64,000 bases of DNA. It comes from Tubiluchus corallicola (Eukaryota; Priapulida; Priapulimorpha; Priapulimorphida; Tubiluchidae). Made by a program: the position numbers and the translations under genes. Within the stretch, counting starts at the first letter, position 1, and each line of letters begins with the position of its first letter. The notes under the pieces are model-generated. The model worked only from the letters and a program-made list of their open reading frames with translations, ran no database searches and was not told the origin of the DNA. This document shows positions 1 to 13,200 of the stretch, one piece after another. Location: assembly GCA_030141605.1 (NCBI GenBank), contig JAQGDQ010000013.1:1203947-1267946 (forward strand). Reading direction: 5' to 3'.

Positions 1-1224
1 AACTTTCAAGGGAAAGCCAGATTTAGCTTAACGATTTTCATGTCAACAACAGTACAGTCGGTCAGTCTGTTTCATAATAAACAATCAAAAACAATCTCCA
101 GGTCTGGAACAGTGTGTATCTCGATTTACATTAAGTAAACTAGAAATAATACGTTAAATAAGAATAATTTATTTTTGGAAAAAACACCAACAAAAATTTA
201 TGTTATAATATGAAAACTTGCACCCATTGATAAAATAATACAGTGCCTGACAACAATGCAGCATACGCTTAAATGTTTATGTACAAATTGTGATAAAACA
301 ACAATATATCACTCCCAAATATACAGCAATCTCATATATCACAGAATTGTTGTACACGCAACATGTTTACAATTATGATTTTTGAAAATTAAGTTCATTG
401 CAGTATCAAATCTTGAAACGGACAAATTAATTGCTGCATGATTAGTTACCTTTTGTACAGATACCTGTTTGATCTAAGTGTTGGTCCACTTTGCTTGACT
501 TGTACCCCTGGGGGGGGGGGGAAGAAGCTGCTACATGTTAATTGAAATACAAGTTACATGATTGTGTTGGTTTGCATAGACATCTTATCATGACTAATAT
601 TTGATATCAGCAGTGGCAGCTCATAGTTAAAATTAGTGGGGGTGCTGCTTCAGAAAATTTCCAGTCATTGCCAAACACTGCATCGCTGGAACTGTAAAGC
701 GCACAGTTCTACACATGGATTTTTGTAATTTTTTCATGCTTATGGATTATATAATGTAAAAGTATAAAGAAAAAAAAGAATATTATCAATAACATCAAGT
801 GAAAATATGGGGTGCTGCAGTTCCGTAGTGCCTATACACGAGGTGCCACTTGGTGTTAGTTAACAACAAATCTAACGGATAATTTTAAACTTAGTGCATG
901 TGCAACAAGTTTACCTACAGGATGTTTTATTGAGATTAAACTGCAAAATTTAAGTTCCACGTCTAATTTACATCACATATTTTTCTTGAATTTTGCAGCT
1001 ATCATATTTTAACGAATAATTTGAAGCTCAACGCCAAAGTAAAAAGCATGTTGCACATTTGTAAATACCTATCTGATTATTACGATTTCATGTACTACAG
1101 AGTGAATGAACAGCCGAATAGTTTAATGCGAACTAAGTTGTAAATGAATCGGTCAACAGATGAGTTCCAGCACCAATCACTGATGCGCCATCTAAATAGT
1201 TGTCACTTGAAGATACACTTCTCG
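1..1224. other. 3' flank and probable 3' UTR of TMF1
   Basis: No coding exon is recognised after the TMF1 stop. Minus-strand AATAAA signals lie at 926-931 and 168-173, so the 3' UTR is probably about 0.3 or 1.1 kb. An 11-base G run occurs near 510-522. Positions about 670-850 hold one copy of a dispersed repeat whose second copy is at 5018-5245. Confidence 0.5.
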
Positions 1225-4200
1225 TTACCTCTTTTCATCTTCAGCCATTAGTTGACTAATCTAAAAAAAGATTAACAGCATCGATTACTATGAAAGTTGG
1301 GATGCAGTCCTATCAGAAACCACACAAACTGTCAGATGCATCTTTTACATCCAACAGCTTTTAAATTACCAGATAACTACGGCAACGGAAGCTGAAGATG
1401 TCCATCAAACCTACAAAACTAACTTGCCGTACCTCTGTACAGGTGAATTTTTTCTCTTTGGAATCTGGCAGAATTTTATGAGTGATAGTCACCAGAGTAA
1501 AACGTCATTAAATGACACAAACTTTACTAAATTTCAAGTGGACATTAGACCTAATCTTTCGAGAATGCGGACTTCATAAGAACAATTTAGTTTATAAAAA
1601 CATGACAAAATAATAATAGAACTAAGCGAAATTAAATGAATATGTAAGTTTGTTGTTCACCTGTGATTTGCAAAAACAAACCGCATTATCAACAGAAGAA
1701 ATCAGTTTACCCGAATAATGTGAAATATGCAAGTACCTGTGTTCTATACATTTCTTTAACATCTTGTAAGTCCAGTCGAAGTTCCTCGACTTGCTCTTCC
1801 TTCTCTCCATACATCTGCAGCACTGCATTGTAATGTGTCTGTAATTCCTGAGGTAAATGATAAAAACAAATGATATGATGGATAAAAACTAAGACTTCAA
1901 AAAAAAAGTATCCGTTAAAAAGTAACAGAAGGCAATAGCTGAACGACCAATGTCATTAAAAGCCAAATCCGGATCCTAAATGGATGACTGCCTGCAAGAA
2001 AACTGCTTCTGACAAAGCACATGAAAACATTTCAAGTTTTTGATACCACATTTTTGTGACGCAGTAAAGATGATGTCACAAACCCACAATTAAGTAAACT
2101 TTGAATGAAACTTGAAAGCAGCAAATGTGAAAAAGTTGGAATACAGCCTGGATTTGAACCATGGACCTTTTGCTTACATTACAGAGGCCTTAATCACTAG
2201 GCCACTGCATCTCACAATGGACTCAAGGCAGTCAAAAGTTCATCCCTATTAAAACTGGTCTAACAAATTTAGCAATTTACAGTGTGGAGAGAGATTCTAA
2301 CTAGTTGGATCATTTTTTTATTTTAATTAATTATGAGCTAAAATTCGGGTGAATGATCAATTAATTATTATAATATTGTATATTAATAATAATCTTGACT
2401 ATAATAATTAACACTGAAAAGAGTAATTCTGCTCTGATTTTATAAAATACTTGCTACTACAGTGTGTAATTCAGAAAAGTAAAACGTACTATATAATAAT
2501 CTACAATTGTGCAAACATCCAACACCCCACATTTTTCTTGCGTGTTTGTAATGCCATAATAACAGTAATTGCATTAATCAATGGGACATTTATCAACCTT
2601 AACAAAATACCTGATCCAATGAAGCAAAATATTATTGACGTTTTGACACATTTTTTACACTGTGGCGGTTGAAAAGTGTAAAGCAAATCCGAAAAAGAAA
2701 ATGTTTAGCTCAAACAATTATTTACATCGATATGTACAAGTGTCAGTTACTGTTTTTTTATAGCCAACTTGACAGCTAGTTAAACTCCTTAACAAAATCA
2801 GGTTTCCTGCAGGACTAAAAGAGTAGCAGTAATATGGATTTTATATGAAAACTTCGCATGGTAAGACAAGCCTATAATGATTGACTGATAACGTTCGACC
2901 ACCGTTACGTAACTCTTGCAGTGGCTGACAATGCTGCTGAGCTGTACGAGGAGCGAGAAAGCTTCCTACTGAGTAAAACGTTATGTATGTCAAGTTCTAG
3001 CAGAATATCCAAAGAAATTTTCACTTGTGTATTCTCCCACTATTGACTTGCCTGAGCATCCATGGTGGTTTAACATAGGCTGAACACTCGGTTCTAATGC
3101 TAATGAACAAATTAATATACATCAGCCAATCCATAATACAGTATTCTATGGACAAAAAGCTTTTTCTGCATCTCTGGAATAATTTACCCGTTGGTATATG
3201 CTCTACAAATTCATAGATTTGTTTTTTTGTGATGAATTATTTTTAATTTTTAACATCTTTTAAATTTCACGTTTTTACGTTTAAATTTTAAATGTATTTT
3301 ATTGCTCAGCGAGCTAAGATTTTAAATGACGTAGTACACTATATAAATAAATTTGACATTACATTTAGCAGTTTTGCAGCACTGTACGTAATGCCAAACA
3401 AAATTATTAGCGGGAATCTACCCTAATGAATATTCCAGATGCCTAACACAGCGTGAAGCTAACGTGTTTGACACCCGTCTGAATAAGGCAAGCCTGTTCT
3501 GAAGTCGCTTGGCCATGATCGTTGTTAATTAGGTGTTATATATTTTCCCACTACAGCGAACAACAGGGCTTAGCTGCAGTTTTACTGAAAACTGTTTTCA
3601 TGTGAAAGCCATATTAGCTGCTCCTAAAGCTATTCCAGAAATCTATAACCAGGAAACTGCTAATTTAAATTCATTACCTCAAAATTCATTAATAAAAATG
3701 TTTTTTCATTAAACAAACCTCGTAGTTCTTTTTAAGACCTGGTATTTCAGCCACTTTCTCTTCTAATTCGTTGTTCTTTGATGAAACGTCAACTAACTCT
3801 TTAGCCATAGACTCTCTAGTGTCTTCAAGTCTGGTAATGTCAGCCTATATACAGTAAAGGAAATGATATAATTTGAATTTCAAAATTCTGCAATCTGAAC
3901 CTGGCATGTGGTTTACGTATAAAATATTGACAAAAGCAATCTATGTCTAAGAACTTAAGTCAATCTGATCTTCATTAAACAACTTTTACAACTTTGCTTT
4001 TTACTGCATGCACAACAGCAAAATCAAGGACATAAAAATTACCACAAAATTTAATGACTTATCCAGTAAAACACTTCGATAAAGCAAACTGTGAATTCAG
4101 ACTAGTAAGTTTTCTTTCCTGGTTAACTGGGCAGGTAGCTCACCAAATAACTAACAAGAGTGTTAAGACTAGAAAGCAAAACTTGCCACGAGTTACTCTC

Positions 4201-7200
4201 CAATAGTAAGCGCGAGCTTGAACTTCTCTATTCACAGCCAGAAGTGTAGAGAGTAACTTCAGCAGGTGTTACTCTTGCAGCAAATGTCACAGAGTTTGAA
4301 TTATCTTGCCGAGAGTAACTTCAGCAGGTGTTACTCTTGCAGCAAATGTCACAGAGTTTGAAGTGTCTTGCCGAGAGTAACTCGCACCGTGCTATTTTGT
4401 TGTCAGAGAGAAAACTTGCTAGTCTAAAGGTGCCGTAAGAAACTCATATACAAATCAGCTTAAAGAACAATTTCTGCTTAATGATGCTTAACTAATTAAC
4501 TACATTATTATTCAACTGTAGAAACTCGAAATGACTGCTACTGAGCTAGCACTGATGTTCGGTAATATCTCATGTGAAAAGTATTATTACTGTGTTACTT
4601 CTCAACTGTGGAAAATCACTGATTTTACTAATTGCTATTAAACAAACAATGAAATCAAAGAGTATTTCATATCAGCATCTCTGGTACCTGAAGTTGTGCC
4701 AACTCTCCATCTTTCTGCTTCAGTGTTGATTGAAAATGTTCAATAAGAGCAGAGCTACTACCGTAGCGAAATGTATCTTGAAGGCTGGTACTACGCACCA
4801 TGCTGCCACTAGGGGACAGCACCATCCAATCATGAGTCGCTTCATCCTAAAATCACAAACGCTTACAAGTAACAGTGTTTTTCCAAGATTCAAAATGAAA
4901 ATTAAAAATTATTTTAGTTATGTTTAAAAACTTACTTATTTCACTTAAAAATTCTCTCTCTACCTAGGATGTAGCTTCTTATCTCAGACAGGTGCACATG
5001 GCATGTACACAACAGCCAAACATCACATCGCTGGAACAGTGAAGCGCACGGTTCCATACAACGATTTTTGTAATGTTTTCATGAACTAGGGAATGGCTAC
5101 TGACATTAAGCTTAAAGATTATATAACATACATGTATAAAGAAAGAATTAAAGAAAAAAGACTCAATATTTGGAATGTTATTGATAATATTGAGCAAAAA
5201 CAGTAACATTATTTCAAGTACATATATGTACACACGAGACGCCACTGGGATTAGCCGATGTGACAACTTGTAACCTGTAGTTATAGTGTGTTCATTGAAA
5301 ATTCATGGATCACATATCTTCACTTATTTCAAGCTACTTGCTCTACAACTTCGTGGGAATAATAGCTTTTTTACATACAATAGTCTAAAACAAATTCATT
5401 CAAACTTAGCAAAATTACAAAGTAGCAGCCAATATTTAGGAAGGTTGTGATGTTTGACAGTACCTGAGTAACTGATACGGACAATGGATCCATACTATCA
5501 GACATGCTAGGCAAGCTTCCCGTAGGTGATGCTCTTCCAGGGGATTGTATTGATGTCTGACTCTCATGACGCATGTATTTGGATCTTTCCTGTAATAATT
5601 ATATTTATACGGCTGAATTTCATAATACGATTTGCATCGAATGCAAATCTGCTTATCGTCTTAAGAAACTTAAAGGAAAGGCCAAATCTTCTGGAAAGTT
5701 TGGCTTATTTCAATGTTCGCAAAAAATGTTCAAAGGATTTAGAAATAAAACTTCTATACGCGCCTCGTGTAATTAGTAAAATCATTTTAAAGTCTCGATC
5801 ACTTCATGCTTGGGCGCTTCCATTTTCAATGCCCATTCTTCTTCCAATGACGTCATTCGTCTTGAAGAAAAGTAGCGCACTGTCAATCTTCACCAAAAGT
5901 ATAGTAAGTTTTTACAAAAAAATTAGTTAGCTAATTCTGTAATACGTTTGTGTGAACATTAGGTAAACTGCAGAAGTTTGAATACGTTTAAGCAGCGCGC
6001 ACTTACAGAAAGCCACGACGCGCTTACGAAAAGTCACAAAGTTTTCCAATTATGTCATTATTTTAAAATCGATGACGGCAACCATTTCTGTTCGCAACTA
6101 GTATATGTTATATTTGTGCTTTATAGACAGTTTTGTGCAAATTTCTTTAATATATTTTTTCTAAGTTTAAGTGATAACAGCAAAATAAACCCAACACCCA
6201 TAGTGGCTGTTTCTTTTCTTTAATACTATCAATTTGCTTTTTTCTGTGGGAATATTAATATAAACATACATACTACTTCCATTTATGCAATTAAAGGATG
6301 ACTCATTCACACTTGGCAGAAAGAGTGTTACTAATGTAAACATTGTAGAGGCTTCAAGAAAACACTCTACTTAACTAATTTGTGTACTAATGCAAACTAT
6401 AGGCAATTATATAGGTTTTATAGATTTTCGAAAATCGTTCTTAAAAAGCCAAATGGTATTATCAAGTCTATATAAACAGATAAAAAATGAATTAAAATGG
6501 GTTAAAAAGAGTTAATAGTAATCTTTATAATAATACGTTCAACATAAATAATTGTACAGCAAAACTTCTACTTGAAAGATTTAAGAATTTATTTAATAAG
6601 CCTGAAATCAATCTTTAACCCAGTTAGGTATTATATATTTTAATTTTTACTGTATGAATATGGTAATCATTTTTGATATAATATTTGATATTTTTTATGT
6701 TTAAAAGACAAATTTACCTTCTCTGTAAGTGCTTTGTGAGCAAGAACAAGTTTTTTCTTCTCAGTTTCAACTTTAAGCCTCTCCATTTCTAGCTGATTTT
6801 CAAAAAGGACACCCTGTCGCTTCAAATCGCTTATCTGATCTTGAAATTTTTGCTCAGCAATTCTGTACTGGCACATGTCCCTGCAAGTATCAATAAAGCA
6901 CCAAAATTTTTTTACGAGAACCTGCTTCTTAAAATTTCTATACCAGCTTGCCGTGAACAAGCCATGCAGTGTACGAGCTCAAAATCTACATTTGCATTCA
7001 TCAGGGCAATGACTTACATCGAAATAAGAAAGCACACAGGATTTCTGTGTCGATTATACAAAGCTACATCTGTGAGTCGAAACAAAATATGTAATAACGT
7101 TAGTGTAATGCAAAGTTGAAGCAAAAGATTAATATTATTTACACATGGTAGGCACAAAGAAGCACAAGAAATAAAACAAGACTTTGCTCACTTATTAAAA

Positions 7201-10200
7201 ATCAAAATTGAAACTAGTGAAAGTTGGATAACACGCTGCTGCATATAATCAATCTTACAAGTTTCGGGTTTTAATATTTTACATTTTTTCTTTGTTTTTT
7301 GCCCAAAAACAAGTAATAATCTAATGAAGCTGCCTTATTTTTTATGAAATTCTCTGGGTAAATCGAAGGAAACAATAGATAAAATCTCAACCTTAGAACG
7401 ATACAATTTTAAGCGGATTCATTCGAATTAAACAAAATCAGTGGTAAACTTCTAAAACATTTCTAACAAAACTATCCAAATTTAAAGGAGATTAAGAGAA
7501 AAAGGAGATTAAGACAAAGGAGATTAAGATAAAAAGGAGATTAAGAGAAAACACGCCTCCACATACTTGGCATGATTTTCTTCAACTGTTTCAAGTTTGG
7601 CCTTCAACGTGTTCAATTCCACAATTGCAGTGGATTTCTCCTGTCTCAACAAGGAAGTCTGAGACTCGAGAGAAGCAACTGTGGATGTTAGCTCAATGCA
7701 GCGCTCAGACAACATGTTTCCCTTCTCTGTAGCAGCTGCTAACTGACATTGCGTATCGACTAGATAAAATAACAGAATTTATTAACATTTGGTGTTTAAT
7801 GCAACAAAACTAGACACAACACTATCAATGGCTGTATAGTTTTAACAAAAAGAAATGAGAAGTACATGAAAAAGCCAAACTCAAGGAATCTCACGAATAA
7901 GGTACAAGAATTTTTTACGTTTTTCTATAGTCTCTCTAAGTTTTTTCACTTGTTTTCTGGCAAGTTAAATTTCACTCCTTTGATATTTTATATTTTGCTG
8001 CCTTGGTAGCTGCAGTGTTACAAATGTAATGATTCTGCTTTTTGGCTTAACTTCAGTATTGACAATGATGCCTACATCGAAGCGATGGCTTGCACTCACT
8101 AAACAACACTTAGAAACGGAAACAATTTTACTATCTTTGTTTGGCATGGTGCAAGCCAAAATCCAGCCAAAAGCCAAAAAGGCTTAGTTAACGCAGATGT
8201 TGTGGGTGAGATAGAAGCCTAGTTTCATTATCAATGTTATGTCTCCAAAACAAGAGACCGAACTGTCTTGTACGGACGTACAAATCCTCTTTTAATGAAA
8301 TAAACAGCTACAGTCAATATGATGAATGAAACTACGCAGAACAAGCATTAAAGCTGGTCACCCATCCAGTTGCAATAAAGCTTAGCCTTAAGATATTAAG
8401 CACAACATTGTTACAGCTTGGCTATGCTCTTCACCTCCTGAATTAATGCTACTAACACAAACACTTCACTAATAAATCAATAATTACTTTCCAGGCACTT
8501 AAGTATCGGGAGAAACTTTACGGATACATAAACAACAAAAACGTACGAATCCTGTCATTGAGGTTCTTCTCAATGGCTTCCCAGGAATGTGACTGTTGAT
8601 CAAAGTGGCTCTGGAAATTTTCTATCTGTCGCAGTAGTGGCCTCGTTGCTGTAATGTAAAAAATGCGGCTTCATTTGATAATCAAAATTCCAACCCAGGT
8701 AACTTATCAGTCCCATGGACATCTTTGTTACAATCTACTGGACAGAATCACAATTGAACTGATTAAATGTTGCATTAATTAGATGAACCATTTGATGATT
8801 GACTTTAGCAAAAAAGATAGATTCACAATAACATTTACAAATTGAATATTAAAAATTTCCTACACACCTCAAAAAGTACAAAGCAATGGGTATTGTATTA
8901 ATAGACATTTTAATTAATGAAACTTACGTGGCTCTAAACCTGCCACTCAAATCATTATTATGAACAGATAAATGTGCATAAGTTCCATATATATATATAT
9001 ATTCTTAAACTTTCATATTACGTTTAATGAAATGAAGGAAAATATACATTGCCACTGGGTAATGTTTTGTTTTTGATTTTTATGACAGTCAATAAACATT
9101 GATAATAATAAAATATAAAAATAAAACAATACGTATTGGAACATTTCGCAATGAGTCAAAAATATCAGCGCATTTCGCATTTCTTGACTGTCACACTTGT
9201 GCTGACATTCACCGCTTACAAACCTTACATAACATTATAGAGATATTAACATATTGATGTTTGTACATCAGTCATAAACGAAAACCTATATACAATGTAA
9301 CATGAAAACTATACTTTGATACACTGACATAACACCATTATAAAAAGTGGTTACCATGGTCACAAACTACTAAACGGTTTCAGTTAAACCTCTACCTTGT
9401 GAAACACTTTGGGTAAGCTCTTGACAGCGTGTTTCAGATTCCTGAAGTCTTTCCTGTAAATCGGATATTTCTAGACGAAGTTGATCCTGCCGTCGTGAGT
9501 GCTGCAGTTCCATCCTGGACAAACTCTTCTGTAGGTCATCAATCTGCAATGAAAAAATATGATTGGCTTAAACCAGATAATCAGCTCAATGCCTTCTGAT
9601 TGGCTTAAACCAGATAATCAGCTCAATGCCTTCTGATTGGCTTAAACCAGATAATCAGCTCAATGCCTTCTGATTGGCTTAAGCCAGATAATCAGTTCAG
9701 TGCCTTCTGATTACATACATGAGTACATACTGTATCAAAATAAAATAAGTCAGTTTTTTATAAAAAAGAACTAATGGCAGAATTAGCACCAAACAAGAGG
9801 CACTTTTATTAAAGGAAAACAGAACAATTTTTCAAACCACACCTCATATCATCTGGATCTAAAATATACATTTTATTATCTAAAATAATAACTAAAATAT
9901 TTCTGACATTTCTTTATTCATTTAGAAACTTAATTAACGTTTCTACCTGAAAACATTGGGTGAAATTCTTTCATGACAAGAACCTCTCACTAGCATCTTA
10001 AACATAACTGCAAAAGCAAAAATTCAAATACTGTGCTGCCATGTGGCATTCACTACGAAGCACGCAATTTTGGCAAATTCAAATTACTCGTCATGGCAAA
10101 TGCAAAACAACCAGTATTTTAAGCACAATGCACATTTTTGAGAAATAGCCTTTGTATGGCTAAGAACGTATAAAAATGAGACCTCCGTAGTAATAAATAT

Positions 10201-13200
10201 TTGAACGTAACTAAATTTTAAAGAAACAGTGTTTTCCTCTCTAATACCTAATACATTAGATTTCTGTGAGGTATGATCTAAAATTCGATATGGATTTCCT
10301 TTAATTATGAGAAGTGGCATCTTTATTTCGCAAGAAAACCATGTGAACAAATGTTTAAATGTGACCCTAGAAAGTTGTGTGAAAAGTTACTGGTATTTTA
10401 TACATACTTTCATTAACAACACATCCCGCTCCTCGTTTGCTTGTTGCACGGCTTTTTCCACAGCAATTCTCATTTCTTCTTTCATAGCCATCTCCGCGCT
10501 AAGCTTCGCATCTTCTGCCAGACTCTCTTTACTTATAATGCATTTGTTCAACTCTGCTATTTCCCTGAAACAAAAATCACAACAACAAATTGAAAAACAA
10601 ACTTTTATACACACAATATCATCCCTAATTCATGATGAAGGAGATAACGTAACATCTAAAGTTAAGCAACAGTGGACTCGTTAGTAAACAGATAGGTGGT
10701 AGACAGAAGAATGGCTTCTAGGGAACTACCTCGGGCTATCTTTTTGAAGAGGCATACCTATTTATACAACCAACCAAACATCTTTAAAAAAATCCTTTGC
10801 CAGTTCATGGCTCATTTTTTATTAGGTGCTAGAGCCCAGTCCTGCCACAATCATCTACATCAACTAAGTCCTGCAAGTAAATCTTTGCAGTGTGTTGAAC
10901 TGCATGAAGGAACACCTCACCTAACAATTAATAGATATTATCTTTGTTCAGACAATAATCTGTCAAGGCTCTAAGATGTACAAATTGCAAGCAAACAAAT
11001 ACGACATTTTGATCAAATAAAAACAAAAACTTTCACATTTAGTCAATGAAAAAGGCCTGTCAAAAAGTAACGCAGTGAACAAGAAATTACGTTGCTTTAA
11101 TTTCGTTTGTGAGTTCATGAAAGTTTTAAATTGTTTTATATAAATTAATTCCACATTGGCATGACTAAGCCTTGGCCAGTAAACAATCGTCCATTATAAA
11201 AAAATTAATTTGCACTATTACAGAAAGGAAATAAATAAATAAAGAAAGCAAAGCAGAATGATAAAGTTTTACTCCTCAGACAGGGACGTTTTAGAAACTT
11301 GGGATGTCCTTTCTTAGTGACCCACATTTTCATCAAGTTTTTCATTGTTTTAGTAATTTTGGATGTCCTTTCTTAGTGACCCACATTTTCATCACATTTT
11401 TTCGTTGTTTTAGTAATTTTGGATGTCCTTTCTTAGTGACCCACATTTTCATCACATTTTTTCGTTGTTTTACTAATTTTGGATATCCTTTCTAAGTGAC
11501 CCACATTTTCATTACATTTTTTCGTTGTAGTCAACATAAATGAAATTCACCTAGACAGTAGGCATACAGATGTTACATTTCAATACAAAAATGCTGGGTA
11601 CTTCTAGCAACAAATGCAAACATTGCAAGCTTTACGACTATCTTTGTTTTCCTTGTCTAGGAGCGGCAGCTCAAAGGTTGTTTTCGTGAATATCTAGCAC
11701 AACAGTTTTAGTTGAGAAATGATAAATTCCACATAAAACATGTTGGAAAGGAGTCACACTTGATGAATGATAATTACATTCAATTTTCCACAAAGTTTGT
11801 CAAAAATAAACACATACAAAGGAACTTTATTTGAGTCATTGTATGATAATGTGTATAAGCTCATCTTAGAATGCCTTTGAAGTTTACAGGACTGTTGTAA
11901 GCACACGACACAGCAATGTTCAAAATAGCTTACAAATTTAAAGCTTTAATTTTAAAATATTGCCTACACATCCTTCTCAAGCACAACGTTAAAGCCAGTC
12001 AACTGAAAAACATAAAATCAATAAAAAAGCCTGATAGAAGTGCTTCCAACCATTCACAAAGATTTACATTGTGACATTATTACAGTACAGCCAAGACTGA
12101 ATTTAGAGACCTGTCAAAGAAAGTTCAATAAGTGCAGCATGACAGGTGAAGCAAGGTTGTATTTCATTTTGCTGATGCTACCTATAGTAACAACATGTAA
12201 TTCACTATATTTTTCTTTGGATGGAAATAGCTAAATGGTGACCAATTGTGATGAAATAGCTAAATTCCGGGAATTAAATGGATAGGTGACCAATGTAAAA
12301 CTGCTTCAATGTAATTTCTACTGTCAGGTGTCCATAGGCATTTACTGCATTTATGAAAGACGTACACATGCATTCAAATGCGGCCAAGCCACCATTGGTA
12401 GTTTACTGCTGACCTTGATAATGCTTTAATCAAAAGCACAAACCCGTTAAATTACCCATATTTTTTAAACCATACATGGTACAACTACACTCGAGGTTTC
12501 AGCGCCTAACACACCAAAAAGTAGGACAGGTCATATCATGCTACAACCTGGTCGGCTAAGTACGACACCAAACTACATGGAAAAGAGAAATGAACCTTAA
12601 TCCTAAGGTGACATTTGTAAGAAATATACTTACTTGTACGACGTGTCTAAAGTTGCTTGCATACTTTTCATCTTATCCTGCGACTCCTCTACCTCGGTCT
12701 GTTTAAATACAAAAATTTGTTAAAAATGCAGCAGTATTAAAATTTAAAGTGTCAAGTACTTTTGTTTACAGGGCTCGGCTAAATCAGATGTATGTATCTT
12801 TGTTCAACTGACAAACTTTCAATTCCTTGTCTTTTCACTAACTGCAATTTCATGTATTTTAGTTCTTCATATTATTACTATCGTCATTGTCATCGTCGTC
12901 ATCATCATGATCATCATCATCATCATTATTATTTATCATCTTTACTATTACTATTATTTTGACTATAATCTGTAAAAGCGAGGTCCGGCAAACCGAGATA
13001 TGAGTGTAGTCGCTGCTTTATGCACAGGTGCTACTTCAGCTTCCCTACTTTTACAACAACATTGAAAAGTTTATCCAACGGCTATGTATCATAACATTTC
13101 TAACGTTATAGAATTAAAATGACTTCTGCACACAATTTACGTTAAAAAAATGAAAACCAGACAACCTTGGCAATAGACAGTTCTCGTTTCTGTGCCGTTA

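Noticed and set aside
5526-5930. 134-residue plus-strand open frame
   Set aside because: It overlaps TMF1 exon 5464-5589 in antisense and has no motif.
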